In this document: positions 22,132-30,707 of the stretch, one piece after another
How positions within the stretch are numbered: position 1 is the first letter of the stretch
Layout: every line of letters starts with the position of its first letter
From: Candidatus Saccharimonadales bacterium
GTDB lineage: Bacteria > Patescibacteriota > Saccharimonadia > UBA4664 > SCTI01
Reading direction: 5' to 3'
Assembly (NCBI GenBank): GCA_030150485.1
Contig: JASLFZ010000064.1
Location: 1-38,233 of the forward strand
DNA length: 38,233 nucleotides
Made by a program: the position numbers and the translations under genes
Notes under the pieces: model-generated
The model's database searches: none
What the model saw: the letters and a program-made list of their open reading frames with translations, nothing else
What the model was told of the DNA's origin: nothing

Positions 22132-25100
22132 TTACTGACAGGCTTCGCAGTCAGGGTCTTCCACCAGCGCCAAGCGAGCAGCTCCTTCGATTACGTTTAA
22201 CCCAGCGAGGCCGGCTGTGCCGCCAGAGGTGTCCGGAGCAGCACTACTTACCGTACTTGAGGTTACTGGCATCTTAGAAGAAACTACTGTGACAGACGGT
22301 GCCGCTGGCACCTCTGGCGTTAAACTCACAACTGCGTTGGCTACTACCGGCGCTGCTGCCGCCACCTCCGGTGAGGGCGCAGCCGTAACCACTGCCTCCG
22401 ATGATACTGCCGCTACCGGCTCGGGCGCAACTGGCTGAGCCGCTGGAGCTAATTCAAGAGCGGCGGCGGTCGCCATGGCTGGGGCGGTAGTTTTGCGCAG
22501 ATCTACCGTGCTCTTTTCTACACCACTAGCGGCCTGAGTCCGCAGGTAGTAGGTGGTCTTGAGGCCCATGTGCCATGCCAGCATGTACATTTCAGCCAGC
22601 CGGCGACCCGAAGTACCCTTGAAGAAAACGTTCAGCGACTGGCTTTGATCGATCCACTTGCCTCGATACGCCGCTGCCTTAATCAGCCATTCGGTATCAA
22701 TATCGAAGACTTCCTTGTACTTGCTTCGTAAGCGAGGTGGGATTACCGACACTTCGCCAATGCTACCATCGTGCTGCTTAATCTCTTCTAGTACCGTCTG
22801 GTTCCATAGTCCCAGCTTCTTCAAATCCTCCACCAAGTACTGGTTGACCACCGTGAAATCGCCGGACATGTTGGCCTTCACATAAAGGTTCTTGAAAATC
22901 GGCTCAATACAAGGGTAGCAGCCGCTGATGTTGGAGATGGTAGCGGTCGGTGCAATCGCCATAGTATTGGAGTTGCGCATACCAGATTTCTTAACCGCTT
23001 CCCGTACCGGCGTCCAATCGAGCCGCGAGGTTCGCATGACGCCAATCGGCATGCCACGCTCTTGCTCAAGCAGGTTAAGCGTGTCAATCGGGAAGATGTT
23101 ACGGTCCCACTTGGAGCCTTCATAGGTCTCATACGCACCACGCTCCTCAGCCAGTTTTGCCGAGGCAAGGATGGCGTGGTAAGAAATAAGCTCCATGCTG
23201 TAATCAGCAAACCGAACGGTTTCATCACTATCGAAGTCCATATCGGCCAGGTACAGCGCATCCTGGAAGCCCATGATCCCTAAGCCAACCGGGCGGTGGC
23301 GCAAGTTTGAGGTCTTGGCCTCTTTGGTGGGGTAGTAGTTGAGGTCGATGACGTTATCAAGCATGCGCATTGCAACCTTAACCGTCTTAGCGACCTTCTC
23401 CTCGTCCAGCTTGCCACCAACCATGTGGCGTGCCAGGTTAACCGAGCCGAGATTACAGACCGCCGTTTCATCTGCCGAGGTGTTAAGGGTAATTTCGGTA
23501 CACAAGTTAGAGTTGTGAACCACGCCGACATGATCCTGTGGTGAGCGCACGTTGCAAGGGTCCTTGAAGGTAATCCAGGGGTGGCCGGTCTCAAACAGCA
23601 TGGTAATCATTTTTCGCCATAGCTCTTTTGCTGGCATACGCTTAAAGAGAATTTCACCTCGATCGGCCTTCTGTTCGTACTCAATGTACTTCTTCTCGAA
23701 TTCACTGCCGTAAATGTGGTGCAGCTCCGGCACATCACTGGGCGAGAACAACGTCCACTGCCCACTATCGTTAATGCGCTTCATAAAGAGGTCGGGCACC
23801 CAGTTAACGGTATTCATGTCGTGGGTACGACGGCGCTCGTCACCCGTATTGCGGCGCAGATCAAGGAAATCCTCAATGTCTAAGTGCCATGTCTCTAGGT
23901 ATGAGGCTGTGGCGCCGCGGCGCTTGCCTGAGCGGTTGATTGCTACCGTTACGTCGTTGGCAATTCGCAAGAAAGGAATGACGCCCTGACTATTAACGTT
24001 GGTGGCCTTAATTAAGGAGCCGGTTGCTCGGATGTCGGTCCAGTCGGTACCAATACCACCGGAGTACTTTGACAGCTGGGCGTTATCGCCGTAAACCTTA
24101 AAGATATGCGAAAGGTCATCACCAACGGTGTTAAGGTAGCACGAGCTCATTTGGGCGCGCGTAGTACCCGAGTGAAACAGTGTAGGCGTTGATGGCACGT
24201 AATGAAGCGTCGACATGACCTCGTAAAACTCAATCGCGCGCTCCTCGCGGTTTTTCTCTTCCAGCGCCAAGCCCATCCCTACGCGCATCCAAAACGCCTG
24301 GGGAGTTTCAAGCTTCCGCTCACCGCCCTCCTCGCGCAGTAAGTAGCGGTCGTAAATTGTCTGGAAGCCAAGATACTCAAAGAGGTTATCGCGTTCCGGC
24401 TTAATAGCGGCGGCGATGCGCTCCAGGTCGAAATCCAAGATCCGCTTATCAAGTCGCCCATCGCGTACCATGACATGAACGTTATCGGTAAAGGCTTTGC
24501 GATAGGCCGCGTGGAAGTGCCGGCGCTCAGTTTTACCAAATATTTCCTGGTAGAGCGACCGTAGGCCAAGCCGAGCAGCTAGCTTACTGTACTCGGGGTC
24601 AAGCTCAATGTAAGACCGGGCCGCAAACGTCAACGCCATATCCAGGTCATCGGTTTTCATACCATCGTGTAGCTCACTTAAACAGCGGCTAACGAGCAGG
24701 TTGATATCGATCGACTCCAATCCCTCGGCGTGCTCGGTTAAGGCCGCTCGAATCTGCTGCTCACTCACAATCTGCTGAGCGCCGTCAGCATTGACTAAGC
24801 TCAGGCTAGTTTGGGCGGCTACCGGCTCGGTCGGCTCGGTGTCGCGGCGCTTGGCCTGCTCGGCACGATACAAGATATAGGCTTTGCCGACCTCATAGTG
24901 GCCGTGCTCCATCAAGGTTTGCTCTACCAAGTCTTGGACACCCTCGACGTCGGGAGTGGTATCACCATACTTAATTTCGATGTGCCGAATCACGTGATCG
25001 ACGATCAAACGAAATGGGCGGACGTCGGCATTTGGGTCAACCGCCTGTGCTGCCCTGCCCATTGCCTGCTGAATTTTGGCTCTATCAAAGCCAACCAGCC

Positions 25101-25134
25101 GACCGTCACGTTTCTTAATAGTGGTGATATCCAT
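22132..25134 (-). CDS. nrdA: Ribonucleotide reductase large subunit with two ATP-cones and an Ala/Pro/Val linker (NrdA)
   Basis: The 1000 residues read as ATP-cone 1 (about 3-95, KKRDGRLVGFDRAKI), ATP-cone 2-like (about 120-200), then the catalytic barrel. Key residues are Cys332 (MSSCYLNT) and Cys560 (AVCNLGSVN) as the redox pair, and Asn543-Cys545-Glu547 (NLCTEI) as the thiyl-radical and general-base site. Tyr862-Tyr863 (KTTYYLRT) forms the radical path. The catalytic domain ends near 880. About 105 residues rich in Ala, Pro, Val and Ser follow before the terminal EDPDCEACQ, whose Cys996 and Cys999 re-reduce the active site. It makes dNDPs from NDPs with NrdB. AAGGGGGTG precedes ATG 25134. 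Two promoters and tandem NrdR boxes lie upstream. Confidence 0.95.
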   Translation of the reverse strand: MDITTIKKRDGRLVGFDRAKIQQAMGRAAQAVDPNADVRPFRLIVDHVIRHIEIKYGDTTPDVEGVQDLVEQTLMEHGHYEVGKAYILYRAEQAKRRDTEPTEPVAAQTSLSLVNADGAQQIVSEQQIRAALTEHAEGLESIDINLLVSRCLSELHDGMKTDDLDMALTFAARSYIELDPEYSKLAARLGLRSLYQEIFGKTERRHFHAAYRKAFTDNVHVMVRDGRLDKRILDFDLERIAAAIKPERDNLFEYLGFQTIYDRYLLREEGGERKLETPQAFWMRVGMGLALEEKNREERAIEFYEVMSTLHYVPSTPTLFHSGTTRAQMSSCYLNTVGDDLSHIFKVYGDNAQLSKYSGGIGTDWTDIRATGSLIKATNVNSQGVIPFLRIANDVTVAINRSGKRRGATASYLETWHLDIEDFLDLRRNTGDERRRTHDMNTVNWVPDLFMKRINDSGQWTLFSPSDVPELHHIYGSEFEKKYIEYEQKADRGEILFKRMPAKELWRKMITMLFETGHPWITFKDPCNVRSPQDHVGVVHNSNLCTEITLNTSADETAVCNLGSVNLARHMVGGKLDEEKVAKTVKVAMRMLDNVIDLNYYPTKEAKTSNLRHRPVGLGIMGFQDALYLADMDFDSDETVRFADYSMELISYHAILASAKLAEERGAYETYEGSKWDRNIFPIDTLNLLEQERGMPIGVMRTSRLDWTPVREAVKKSGMRNSNTMAIAPTATISNISGCYPCIEPIFKNLYVKANMSGDFTVVNQYLVEDLKKLGLWNQTVLEEIKQHDGSIGEVSVIPPRLRSKYKEVFDIDTEWLIKAAAYRGKWIDQSQSLNVFFKGTSGRRLAEMYMLAWHMGLKTTYYLRTQAASGVEKSTVDLRKTTAPAMATAAALELAPAAQPVAPEPVAAVSSEAVVTAAPSPEVAAAAPVVANAVVSLTPEVPAAPSVTVVSSKMPVTSSTVSSAAPDTSGGTAGLAGLNVIEGAARLALVEDPDCEACQ

Positions 25135-25157
25135 TGCACCCCCTTACCTACTTAATT

Positions 25158-25173
25158 GCGCTATATGTAGTGT
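25158..25173. promoter_or_regulatory. NrdR box 1 upstream of nrdA
   Basis: GCGCTATATGTAGTGT matches the NrdR consensus acaCwAtATaTwGtgt at nearly every conserved base. It is 24 bp upstream of nrdA and 32 bp, three helical turns, from box 2, the standard spacing for cooperative NrdR binding. Confidence 0.75.
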
Positions 25174-25189
25174 GTTTTTGTTAGCACCT

Positions 25190-25205
25190 ACTCTATATAC
25201 CAGCA
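25190..25205. promoter_or_regulatory. NrdR box 2 upstream of nrdA
   Basis: ACTCTATATACCAGCA keeps the CTATATA core and is weaker at the right half. Its start is 32 bp from that of box 1. It overlaps the -10 of the nearer promoter (25202-25207), so bound NrdR-dATP would block it. Confidence 0.65.
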
Positions 25206-25230
25206 TAAGCGTTAATTTTTGTAAGCGCAA
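25202..25230 (-). promoter_or_regulatory. Proximal nrdA promoter, overlapping NrdR box 2
   Basis: TTGCGC (25225-25230) and TATGCT (25202-25207) are 17 bp apart on the minus strand, each 4 of 6 to consensus. The predicted start falls near 25195, inside NrdR box 2. Confidence 0.45.
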
Positions 25231-25260
25231 GCACTTTATTCACAAAGTTTTGCACTCTTT

Positions 25261-25289
25261 ATTATATTCGCCTTTTGTTCGGTTTGCAA
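25261..25289 (-). promoter_or_regulatory. Distal nrdA promoter
   Basis: TTGCAA (25284-25289) and a perfect TATAAT (25261-25266) are exactly 17 bp apart on the minus strand. Transcription would start near 25254, about 120 nt before nrdA, and read through both NrdR boxes. Confidence 0.7.
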
Positions 25290-25312
25290 TATTCTTGAGC
25301 GAAGGTGGTAGG

Positions 25313-25483
25313 CTAGCGCCGCTTAGCTTTTTTGGACTTGGCTTTAGGCGATGAGTAGCTCTCTTGGCGCTTTTTAAACGCTCGGTAAATAGCAAAGGCG
25401 CGCAACCCCCAGGTAAGCAGCTTCCACGCTAATCTGATTTTACGAAACCTCTTTCGCTTTGGTTCGTTACTATCTTTACTCAT
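25313..25483 (-). CDS. Small basic protein of 56 residues, downstream of purM
   Basis: ATG 25483 overlaps the last 8 nt of purM in another frame and is preceded at normal distance by GGAGGTG, a near-perfect ribosome site. The 56-residue product is very rich in Lys and Arg. It starts MSKDSNEPKRKRFRKIR, has one amphipathic or weakly hydrophobic stretch (LAWKLLTWGLRAFAIYRAF, about 18-36) and ends KSKKAKRR. The charge suggests binding to nucleic acid, the ribosome or the inner leaflet of the membrane. I do not recognise a family. Its size falls below common ORF cut-offs. It is the last gene of the purB-K-E-C-M unit. A codon-level conservation check would settle it. Confidence 0.7.
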   Translation of the reverse strand: MSKDSNEPKRKRFRKIRLAWKLLTWGLRAFAIYRAFKKRQESYSSPKAKSKKAKRR

Positions 25484-26609
25484 AGTGCACCTCCGGTGTT
25501 TTAGGGGCGAAAAAACCCTTACTGGTAATCGTAATCCCTGGCTTGCTCGTCACGCGCCCAATAACCTGCGATGGAATGCCATGCCGCTTGGCCACCTTCA
25601 TTACCGCGTCTGGCTCCGGCGTGATGATAGCCATACCCTGGCCCATATTCCACGTCCGATAGGCCTCGCTATCGGCTACCTCACCTAGCTCTTGGCAGTG
25701 CAGCATCAACGCGCACGGCGCAAAGGGGTTGTCGATGGTAGCGCCAAGCCCACTTGGCTTCAAGGTGCGCCCCAGCTTGCCAGGCAGGCCACTACCAGTA
25801 ATGTGGGCCACGCCATGGACTTCGGCGGCCGGCTCGGTCGCCAAGCTCCACCCGCCAAACATCTCTACCACCGCTTGTGAATAAATCTTGGAGGGGTAAA
25901 GCGCCGCCTCGCCCAGAGTGGTTTCTTCAAACGGCCGCTCCAGCCACTCCTCGCCATGGGTGGCCGCCAAAATCTTGCGCAGCAACGAGTACCCGTTCGA
26001 ACGAACGCCCAGCTCTTGCAGCCCCACGATCACGTCTCCTGCCTTAACCTCATTGCCAGTAAACATGCGCTCCTCGTTGGCAAACCAGACGAGCCCCGAC
26101 CCCCAGCTAAACGAAAAATCACTACTGGTACCAACGTGCTCGCCGAGCTGGGCGATCTCACCGTTCACGATCGCCACATTAGCGTCGCGGGCCGCCGCCA
26201 CATAGCCGGTGGCCAACTGCTCAATATAAGGCAGGCGCTTGGTGTCCTGCCCGAGCGTATTAATATCCAAAATCGAGCCCATAATAACCGGCTCCGCCCC
26301 TCGCACCACCGCGTCGTCGCACACCATAGCGAGCAGGTCAAACGCCACCGTATCGAACTTATGCAATCGTTCCGCTAGCATCGCCTTGGTGCCAACGCCA
26401 TCAAAGCCAATATTCATGACCGTACCCTTTGGCAGGCCATCCACATTAATGGCGCGGATGCCGGAAAAATCATCAAACGGCGTAACCACCTCGCCCAGCA
26501 AGCCGGTGCGGTTCGCCCAAGTCTGGCGCGAGGCTTGATAAAGCAAGTTGGCGGCCTGCTCCTCTCTATCCACATCAACGCCGGAGCTAGCATAAGTGAA
26601 CTTGCTCAT
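25476..26609 (-). CDS. purM: Phosphoribosylformylglycinamidine cyclo-ligase (AIR synthase)
   Basis: The 377 residues show the PurM fold: opening TYASSGVDVD, GFDGVGTKAMLA, then LLAMVCDDAVVRGAEPVIM with the conserved Asp pair, VNGEIAQLGEHV, VGLQELGVRSNGYSLLR, and VHGVAHITGSGLPGKLGR near the C-terminus. PurM closes formylglycinamidine ribonucleotide to AIR using ATP. The middle GGETAE block of many PurMs is NGEIAQL here, a variant I have not assigned meaning to. The gene overlaps purC by 4 nt (ATGA) and the small basic gene by 8 nt. It is longer than the usual 345 residues, mainly by N-terminal and loop additions. Confidence 0.93.
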   Translation of the reverse strand: MSKFTYASSGVDVDREEQAANLLYQASRQTWANRTGLLGEVVTPFDDFSGIRAINVDGLPKGTVMNIGFDGVGTKAMLAERLHKFDTVAFDLLAMVCDDAVVRGAEPVIMGSILDINTLGQDTKRLPYIEQLATGYVAAARDANVAIVNGEIAQLGEHVGTSSDFSFSWGSGLVWFANEERMFTGNEVKAGDVIVGLQELGVRSNGYSLLRKILAATHGEEWLERPFEETTLGEAALYPSKIYSQAVVEMFGGWSLATEPAAEVHGVAHITGSGLPGKLGRTLKPSGLGATIDNPFAPCALMLHCQELGEVADSEAYRTWNMGQGMAIITPEPDAVMKVAKRHGIPSQVIGRVTSKPGITITSKGFFAPKTPEVHYE

Positions 26610-27577
26610 AGGCCCAGAGCCTGCTTGAGGTTAGCTTCGATTCGCTGATTAATGGGGTACTCGTAGGGCGTAAAGGCCTGGCCGGTGAGCGTTTCGTAGA
26701 CACCGATATAGCGCTGGGCGACGTCTACTACGAGCTCATCGCTCATGGCTGGAGGCTCGCCCTCCCCCCGATAACCCCGCTCGGCGTACCATAGTCGCAA
26801 AAACTCCTTATCAAAGTTTTCCGGCTCCTGGCCGGCCGCCAACCGTTCGGAGTAGCTATCCGCCTTCCAAAATCGCGATGAATCCGGGGTGTGGATCTCA
26901 TCGATCAGCATTAGCTTGCCCTCGTGCAGCCCAAACTCGTACTTGGTGTCTACTAAGATCAAGCCCTGCTTGCGCGCCTCATTCTGACCAAAGGTAAATA
27001 GCTGTAAGCTCACCCCCTCCATCTGTCGGTAGAGCTCCTCGGGCACAATCTTTTGTTCGATGATTTCCTGCCGCGTCAAGCGCTCATCGTGGCCGCTGGC
27101 CCCACCGCCGTGTGTGGTCGGCGTAATGACGGCAGCCGGCAACGCCTGATTTTTGTTAATGCCGTCAGGGAACTCAATCCCGTAAATCATCCGCTCCCCC
27201 TTCTGGTATGACGACCAAATTGAGGTGTTGGTGACGCCGGTCATATAGCCACGCACCACCATCTCCACCGGAATCGCCGTGCACTCATGGGAAATCAGTA
27301 CGTTCGGATCCGGCAGCGAGATCATATGGTTGGGCACAATGCCCTCGGTGCGATCAAACCACCATGCCGCCAGCTGGTTCAACACCGTGCCCTTAAAAGG
27401 GATGAGGCCGAGATTGACGTCAAAGGCCGACTGTCGGTCGGTCGTGACGGTGATTCGCTGGCCGTTGTAGCTATAAAAGTCGCGCACCTTGCCGCTTTGC
27501 TTCGCACCAACTCCCGATAAATCAAGGCCACTCAGTGCGTTCGGTAAAGCCTTCAGGATTGTGCCACCATCAATCAT
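26606..27577 (-). CDS. purC: SAICAR synthase
   Basis: This 323-residue protein matches the longer PurC form (about 300 residues, as in yeast and many bacteria). It carries SGKVRDFYSYNGQRITVTTDRQSAFD with the ATP-binding Lys, VEMVVRGYMTGVTNTSIWSSY, GLILVDTKYEFGLHEGKLMLIDEIHTPDSSRFW with the catalytic and Mg-binding acidic residues, and a PYEYPINQRIEANL tail. It joins aspartate to CAIR. ATG 27577 follows the purE stop directly, and GGAAGG lies about 10 nt upstream inside purE. It overlaps purM by ATGA. Confidence 0.95.
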   Translation of the reverse strand: MIDGGTILKALPNALSGLDLSGVGAKQSGKVRDFYSYNGQRITVTTDRQSAFDVNLGLIPFKGTVLNQLAAWWFDRTEGIVPNHMISLPDPNVLISHECTAIPVEMVVRGYMTGVTNTSIWSSYQKGERMIYGIEFPDGINKNQALPAAVITPTTHGGGASGHDERLTRQEIIEQKIVPEELYRQMEGVSLQLFTFGQNEARKQGLILVDTKYEFGLHEGKLMLIDEIHTPDSSRFWKADSYSERLAAGQEPENFDKEFLRLWYAERGYRGEGEPPAMSDELVVDVAQRYIGVYETLTGQAFTPYEYPINQRIEANLKQALGL

Positions 27578-28090
27578 CTACATGCCTTCCAGATAATTTT
27601 TGTAGCCGTCCCGCTCGAGTTTTTCCGCTTTAGCGGTTACCTGGTTTTTCAGCTCAGCTTGGTAGTTGATCATTTTTTGGCGCAGTTGCTCGTCGGTAGC
27701 CCCCAATATGCGAGCCGCTAGTAGCCCAGCATTCTTGGCGCCATTTACCGCTACCGTTGCCACCGGAATACCACCCGGCATTTGCACGATCGAAAGCAGC
27801 GAGTCCAGTCCCTCCAGGCTCTTCCCTTTTACCGGCACGCCAACTACCGGCAATGGCGTACTGGCAGCAACCATGCCCGGCAGGTGCGCCGCCCCACCGG
27901 CGCCGGCAATAATAACCTTGAGGCCGCGACTGGCAGCGCTGGTGGCGTACTTCATCAGCCGCTCCGGCGTCCGGTGCGCCGATACCACCGTGAGCTCATA
28001 CTCCACCCCAAACTCATCGAGTACCTCGGCTGCCGCGCTCATCACCGGTAAATCCGAGTCTGAGCCCATAATAATGCCTACCTCTGCCAT
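27578..28090 (-). CDS. purE: N5-CAIR mutase
   Basis: The 170 residues have the class I PurE pattern: GIIMGSDSDLPVM (substrate phosphate loop), VVSAHRTPERLMKYA (conserved active-site Ser-Ala-His), IIAGAGGAAHLPGMVA and GIPVATVAVNGAKNAGLLAARIL. It shifts the carboxylate of N5-CAIR to make CAIR. It pairs with the adjacent PurK, which makes its substrate, so the two-step bacterial route is used. ATG 28090 shares one base with the purK stop (TGATG), and purC starts on the base after its stop. Confidence 0.96.
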   Translation of the reverse strand: MAEVGIIMGSDSDLPVMSAAAEVLDEFGVEYELTVVSAHRTPERLMKYATSAASRGLKVIIAGAGGAAHLPGMVAASTPLPVVGVPVKGKSLEGLDSLLSIVQMPGGIPVATVAVNGAKNAGLLAARILGATDEQLRQKMINYQAELKNQVTAKAEKLERDGYKNYLEGM

Positions 28091-29217
28091 CAGATTGAAA
28101 TAACCTTCCTGGCGGCCTGCGCCTTACGCTCTGCTGCTTCAATTGTATCGGCAAATGCCGTAATGTGCCCCATTTTACGTTCGGGACGGGTTTCGGCCTT
28201 GCCATATAGGTGCACCGTTACGCCAGGAATCGCCAGCGCTTGCTCGAGGCCCTGTGCCTCCGCCACCCCACTACGCTCACCCAAAATATTGATCATCACC
28301 GCCGCCGGCACCTTTAACTCCGTAGCCCCCAGCGGCAACCCGGTTACCGCCCGCACATGCTGCTCAAACTGCGGCGTAGTGCTCGCCTCCACCGTTAGGT
28401 GGCCGCTATTATGGACGCGCGGCGCAATCTCATTTACGAGTACCTTGCCGCTTTCAGTCACGAACATTTCAATGGCAAACACGCCCGCCCCGCTGAGCTC
28501 TTGGGCCACTCGATTAGCCAGACGTGTGGCGGCGTGAGCGGTGGCCGCCCCAACCCTCGCTGGAGCGTATACGCTATGACAAATATTATTGCAATGCACC
28601 GTCTCTACAACCTGGTACACGGCCGTGTCGCCCGCCATGCTCCGGGCAATAATAACGGCTACCTCCTTCGTAAACGGCACGAATCGCTCAACGTAGAGCT
28701 CGCGGCCACCGAGCCGCTCCCATGCCAATGTAATTTCGGACTCCGCTTTGATAATGGCGTTCCCGCGACCATCGTAAGCCCCAAAGCGCGCCTTGAGCAG
28801 CAAGGGATAGCCAAACTCCTTAGCAACTTTTTTTACCTCCGCTATCGTTTCGACCCCTGCAAAGTCTGCCACTGGGATACCCGCCCCCTGTAAAAACCGT
28901 TTTTGGCGCAGCTTATCCTTAATCATGCCCAGCGTTTTCGGCGACGGGTTGATCGCCACCCCCGCTTCCGCCAACTCCTCCAGCACGCCCGCCCCAGCGG
29001 ACTCAATCTCAAAGGTCATATAATCGACGCTAGCCGCCAGCTCTCGGATCGCGGCCGCATCATCATAGGCGGCTACAGTCTGACGGTCGGCCACCTGCCC
29101 GGCGGGGCTGGCGGGAGTCGGGTCAATCACGGTAACGTCAAAGCCGAGCTTTTTGGCGTCCAGCGTGAGCATACGGCCGAGCTGCCCGCCACCGACGATG
29201 CCAAGTCGCTGCTTCAC
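28090..29217 (-). CDS. purK: N5-carboxyaminoimidazole ribonucleotide synthase
   Basis: The 375-residue ATP-grasp enzyme opens with LGIVGGGQLGRMLTLDAKKLGFDVTVIDP, the N-terminal dinucleotide-like loop. It has the central KARFGAYDGRGN ATP-binding segment, and EVAVIIARSM and NEIAPRVHNSGHLTVEA with the Mg ligands. It carboxylates AIR at N5 with bicarbonate and ATP. Overlaps with purB (ATGA, 4 nt) and purE (1 nt) place it in one translated unit. No ribosome site of its own is visible. Confidence 0.96.
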   Translation of the reverse strand: MKQRLGIVGGGQLGRMLTLDAKKLGFDVTVIDPTPASPAGQVADRQTVAAYDDAAAIRELAASVDYMTFEIESAGAGVLEELAEAGVAINPSPKTLGMIKDKLRQKRFLQGAGIPVADFAGVETIAEVKKVAKEFGYPLLLKARFGAYDGRGNAIIKAESEITLAWERLGGRELYVERFVPFTKEVAVIIARSMAGDTAVYQVVETVHCNNICHSVYAPARVGAATAHAATRLANRVAQELSGAGVFAIEMFVTESGKVLVNEIAPRVHNSGHLTVEASTTPQFEQHVRAVTGLPLGATELKVPAAVMINILGERSGVAEAQGLEQALAIPGVTVHLYGKAETRPERKMGHITAFADTIEAAERKAQAARKVISI

Positions 29218-30605
29218 GCCAGCAACTTCTTTATATCAGCGGCTAGGGTTTTGGCTCGGGCAGGCGCGTCGCCCACGTGAGCTCGCACATCCAGCAGCTC
29301 CCCGATCTTTACTGGAGGGATAAACTCTGCCAGCTCTTTGCTCTCTTTTAAGAGCTCCACCATTTTCTGGCCGGGCTGCGCATCCGGCCACGCCGCAAGC
29401 GCAATGGTGCGCAAAAGCTCGTGCATATCTTGGCGGTCGGCGCCACGCTTCACCGCCTCAATAATCAGAGCTTCGGTGGCCGCAAACGGCGCGTAGGTAG
29501 CCAACTGTGCCGACACCCGCTCCTCGTTTACCACCAAGCCGGCAATCAGCTTTTGGGCCGTCAATAAAATCTCATCCGCCAGCAAAAAGGCTTCTGGCAC
29601 CACCAGCCGTCGATTCGCTGAATCGTCCAGCGTCCGCTCTAAATAAGAGTGGCTGATGTTCTCCGTATCTACATTTGGCAGTTGATTCAGTAGCCGCGCC
29701 AGCGAGCCAATTTTCTCAGCGTTGATCGGATTCTTTTTGAACGGCATCGCCGAGCTCCCCACCTGTTTGGAGCCAAACGGTTCGCTCCATTCGCCAAACG
29801 GTGGCGACTGCAAAATCCGCAGATCGGCGGCAAACTTAGCCAGGCTGGCCCCAATACTCGCAAGCAATGCCAACGTCATCTGCTCATACTTACGGCTCAC
29901 TACTTGGGTCGTGATGGCCGCGCCAGTAATGTCCAGTTCTTTCATTACCGCCTCATCCAGCTCCGCGGCACTCATGGGACTATCCGCTAAAATCGCGGCA
30001 TAGCTCGCCCGCGTCCCGATCGCCCCCTTCATGCCTTTGGCGACAAACCGGCCGCGCAGGTTTTTCAGCTGCTCCCAGTCCACCATCAGCTCTGAGGCGT
30101 AAAAAGCCAACCGATACCCTACGGTCGTTGGCTCGGCCGGCTGGAGGTGCGTGTAGCCCATGCACGCCATATCGGCATACCGTTCGATATTGTCGCCCAA
30201 AGCCGAGAGTACTAGCTTCAACCGCTCCCCCACCAAATCTAGCGCTTTGGTAATTCGGATGGCATCAGCATTATCGTTAATATCCATACTGGTCGCACCA
30301 AGGTGGATCTTGCCGCCGCCAATCTTAGCTTTTTCAGCAAACTCGCGAATTCCCGCCACTACGTCATGCTTGGTGTCTTTTTCTATTTCATAAATGCGCT
30401 CAATATGAAGGTCGTCTTGATGGACTTTTAGATCTGCCAACTCCTCGTCACTCACCAACCCGGCCCGGTTTTCAACGGTTGCAAGCGCCACCCAAATCTG
30501 CCGCCACAGCCGATACTTAGTCCGCTCACTAAACAGCTCCCGCATCTCCGGCGAGGCGTAGCGATAACTCAACGGCGACTGATAGCTGGCGTGCAGATCC
30601 GACAT
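29214..30605 (-). CDS. purB: Adenylosuccinate lyase
   Basis: The 463 residues belong to the fumarase/aspartase superfamily. The three conserved blocks are present: HLGATSMDIND (about 101-111), MGYTHLQPAEPTTVGYR (about 149-165) and the signature GSSAMPFKKNPINAEKIG (about 287-304) carrying the catalytic Ser. The enzyme removes fumarate from SAICAR and from adenylosuccinate. It is first in the unit purB-purK-purE-purC-purM. A TATGCT box 13 nt upstream of ATG 30605 predicts a leader of about 6 nt without a ribosome binding site. Confidence 0.96.
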   Translation of the reverse strand: MSDLHASYQSPLSYRYASPEMRELFSERTKYRLWRQIWVALATVENRAGLVSDEELADLKVHQDDLHIERIYEIEKDTKHDVVAGIREFAEKAKIGGGKIHLGATSMDINDNADAIRITKALDLVGERLKLVLSALGDNIERYADMACMGYTHLQPAEPTTVGYRLAFYASELMVDWEQLKNLRGRFVAKGMKGAIGTRASYAAILADSPMSAAELDEAVMKELDITGAAITTQVVSRKYEQMTLALLASIGASLAKFAADLRILQSPPFGEWSEPFGSKQVGSSAMPFKKNPINAEKIGSLARLLNQLPNVDTENISHSYLERTLDDSANRRLVVPEAFLLADEILLTAQKLIAGLVVNEERVSAQLATYAPFAATEALIIEAVKRGADRQDMHELLRTIALAAWPDAQPGQKMVELLKESKELAEFIPPVKIGELLDVRAHVGDAPARAKTLAADIKKLLA

Positions 30606-30618
30606 AGGGTTTAGTTTA

Positions 30619-30624
30619 GCATAG
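30619..30624 (-). promoter_or_regulatory. -10 box of the purB-K-E-C-M unit
   Basis: TATGCT on the minus strand ends 13 nt before ATG 30605, so the leader would be about 6-7 nt and hold no Shine-Dalgarno. It lies in the divergent gap shared with the PurH-like gene. Confidence 0.5.
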
Positions 30625-30660
30625 GCAAAATCCCGGGTGCTGGGCGCAGCCAGCTCGGTT

Positions 30661-30669
30661 TGCTATAGT
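30661..30669 (+). promoter_or_regulatory. Extended -10 promoter of the PurH-like gene
   Basis: TGC plus TATAGT (30664-30669), 38 nt upstream of ATG 30708. The resulting leader of about 32 nt holds AAGGAG at 30692-30697. Confidence 0.55.
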
Positions 30670-30707
30670 GGGGCTACGTCAAATCCGATTCAAGGAGCTG
30701 CGAGCAC

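Noticed and set aside
25076..25354. Plus-strand frame over the nrdA promoter
   Set aside because: No ribosome site and no motif. The region is better explained by NrdR boxes and nrdA promoters on the minus strand.
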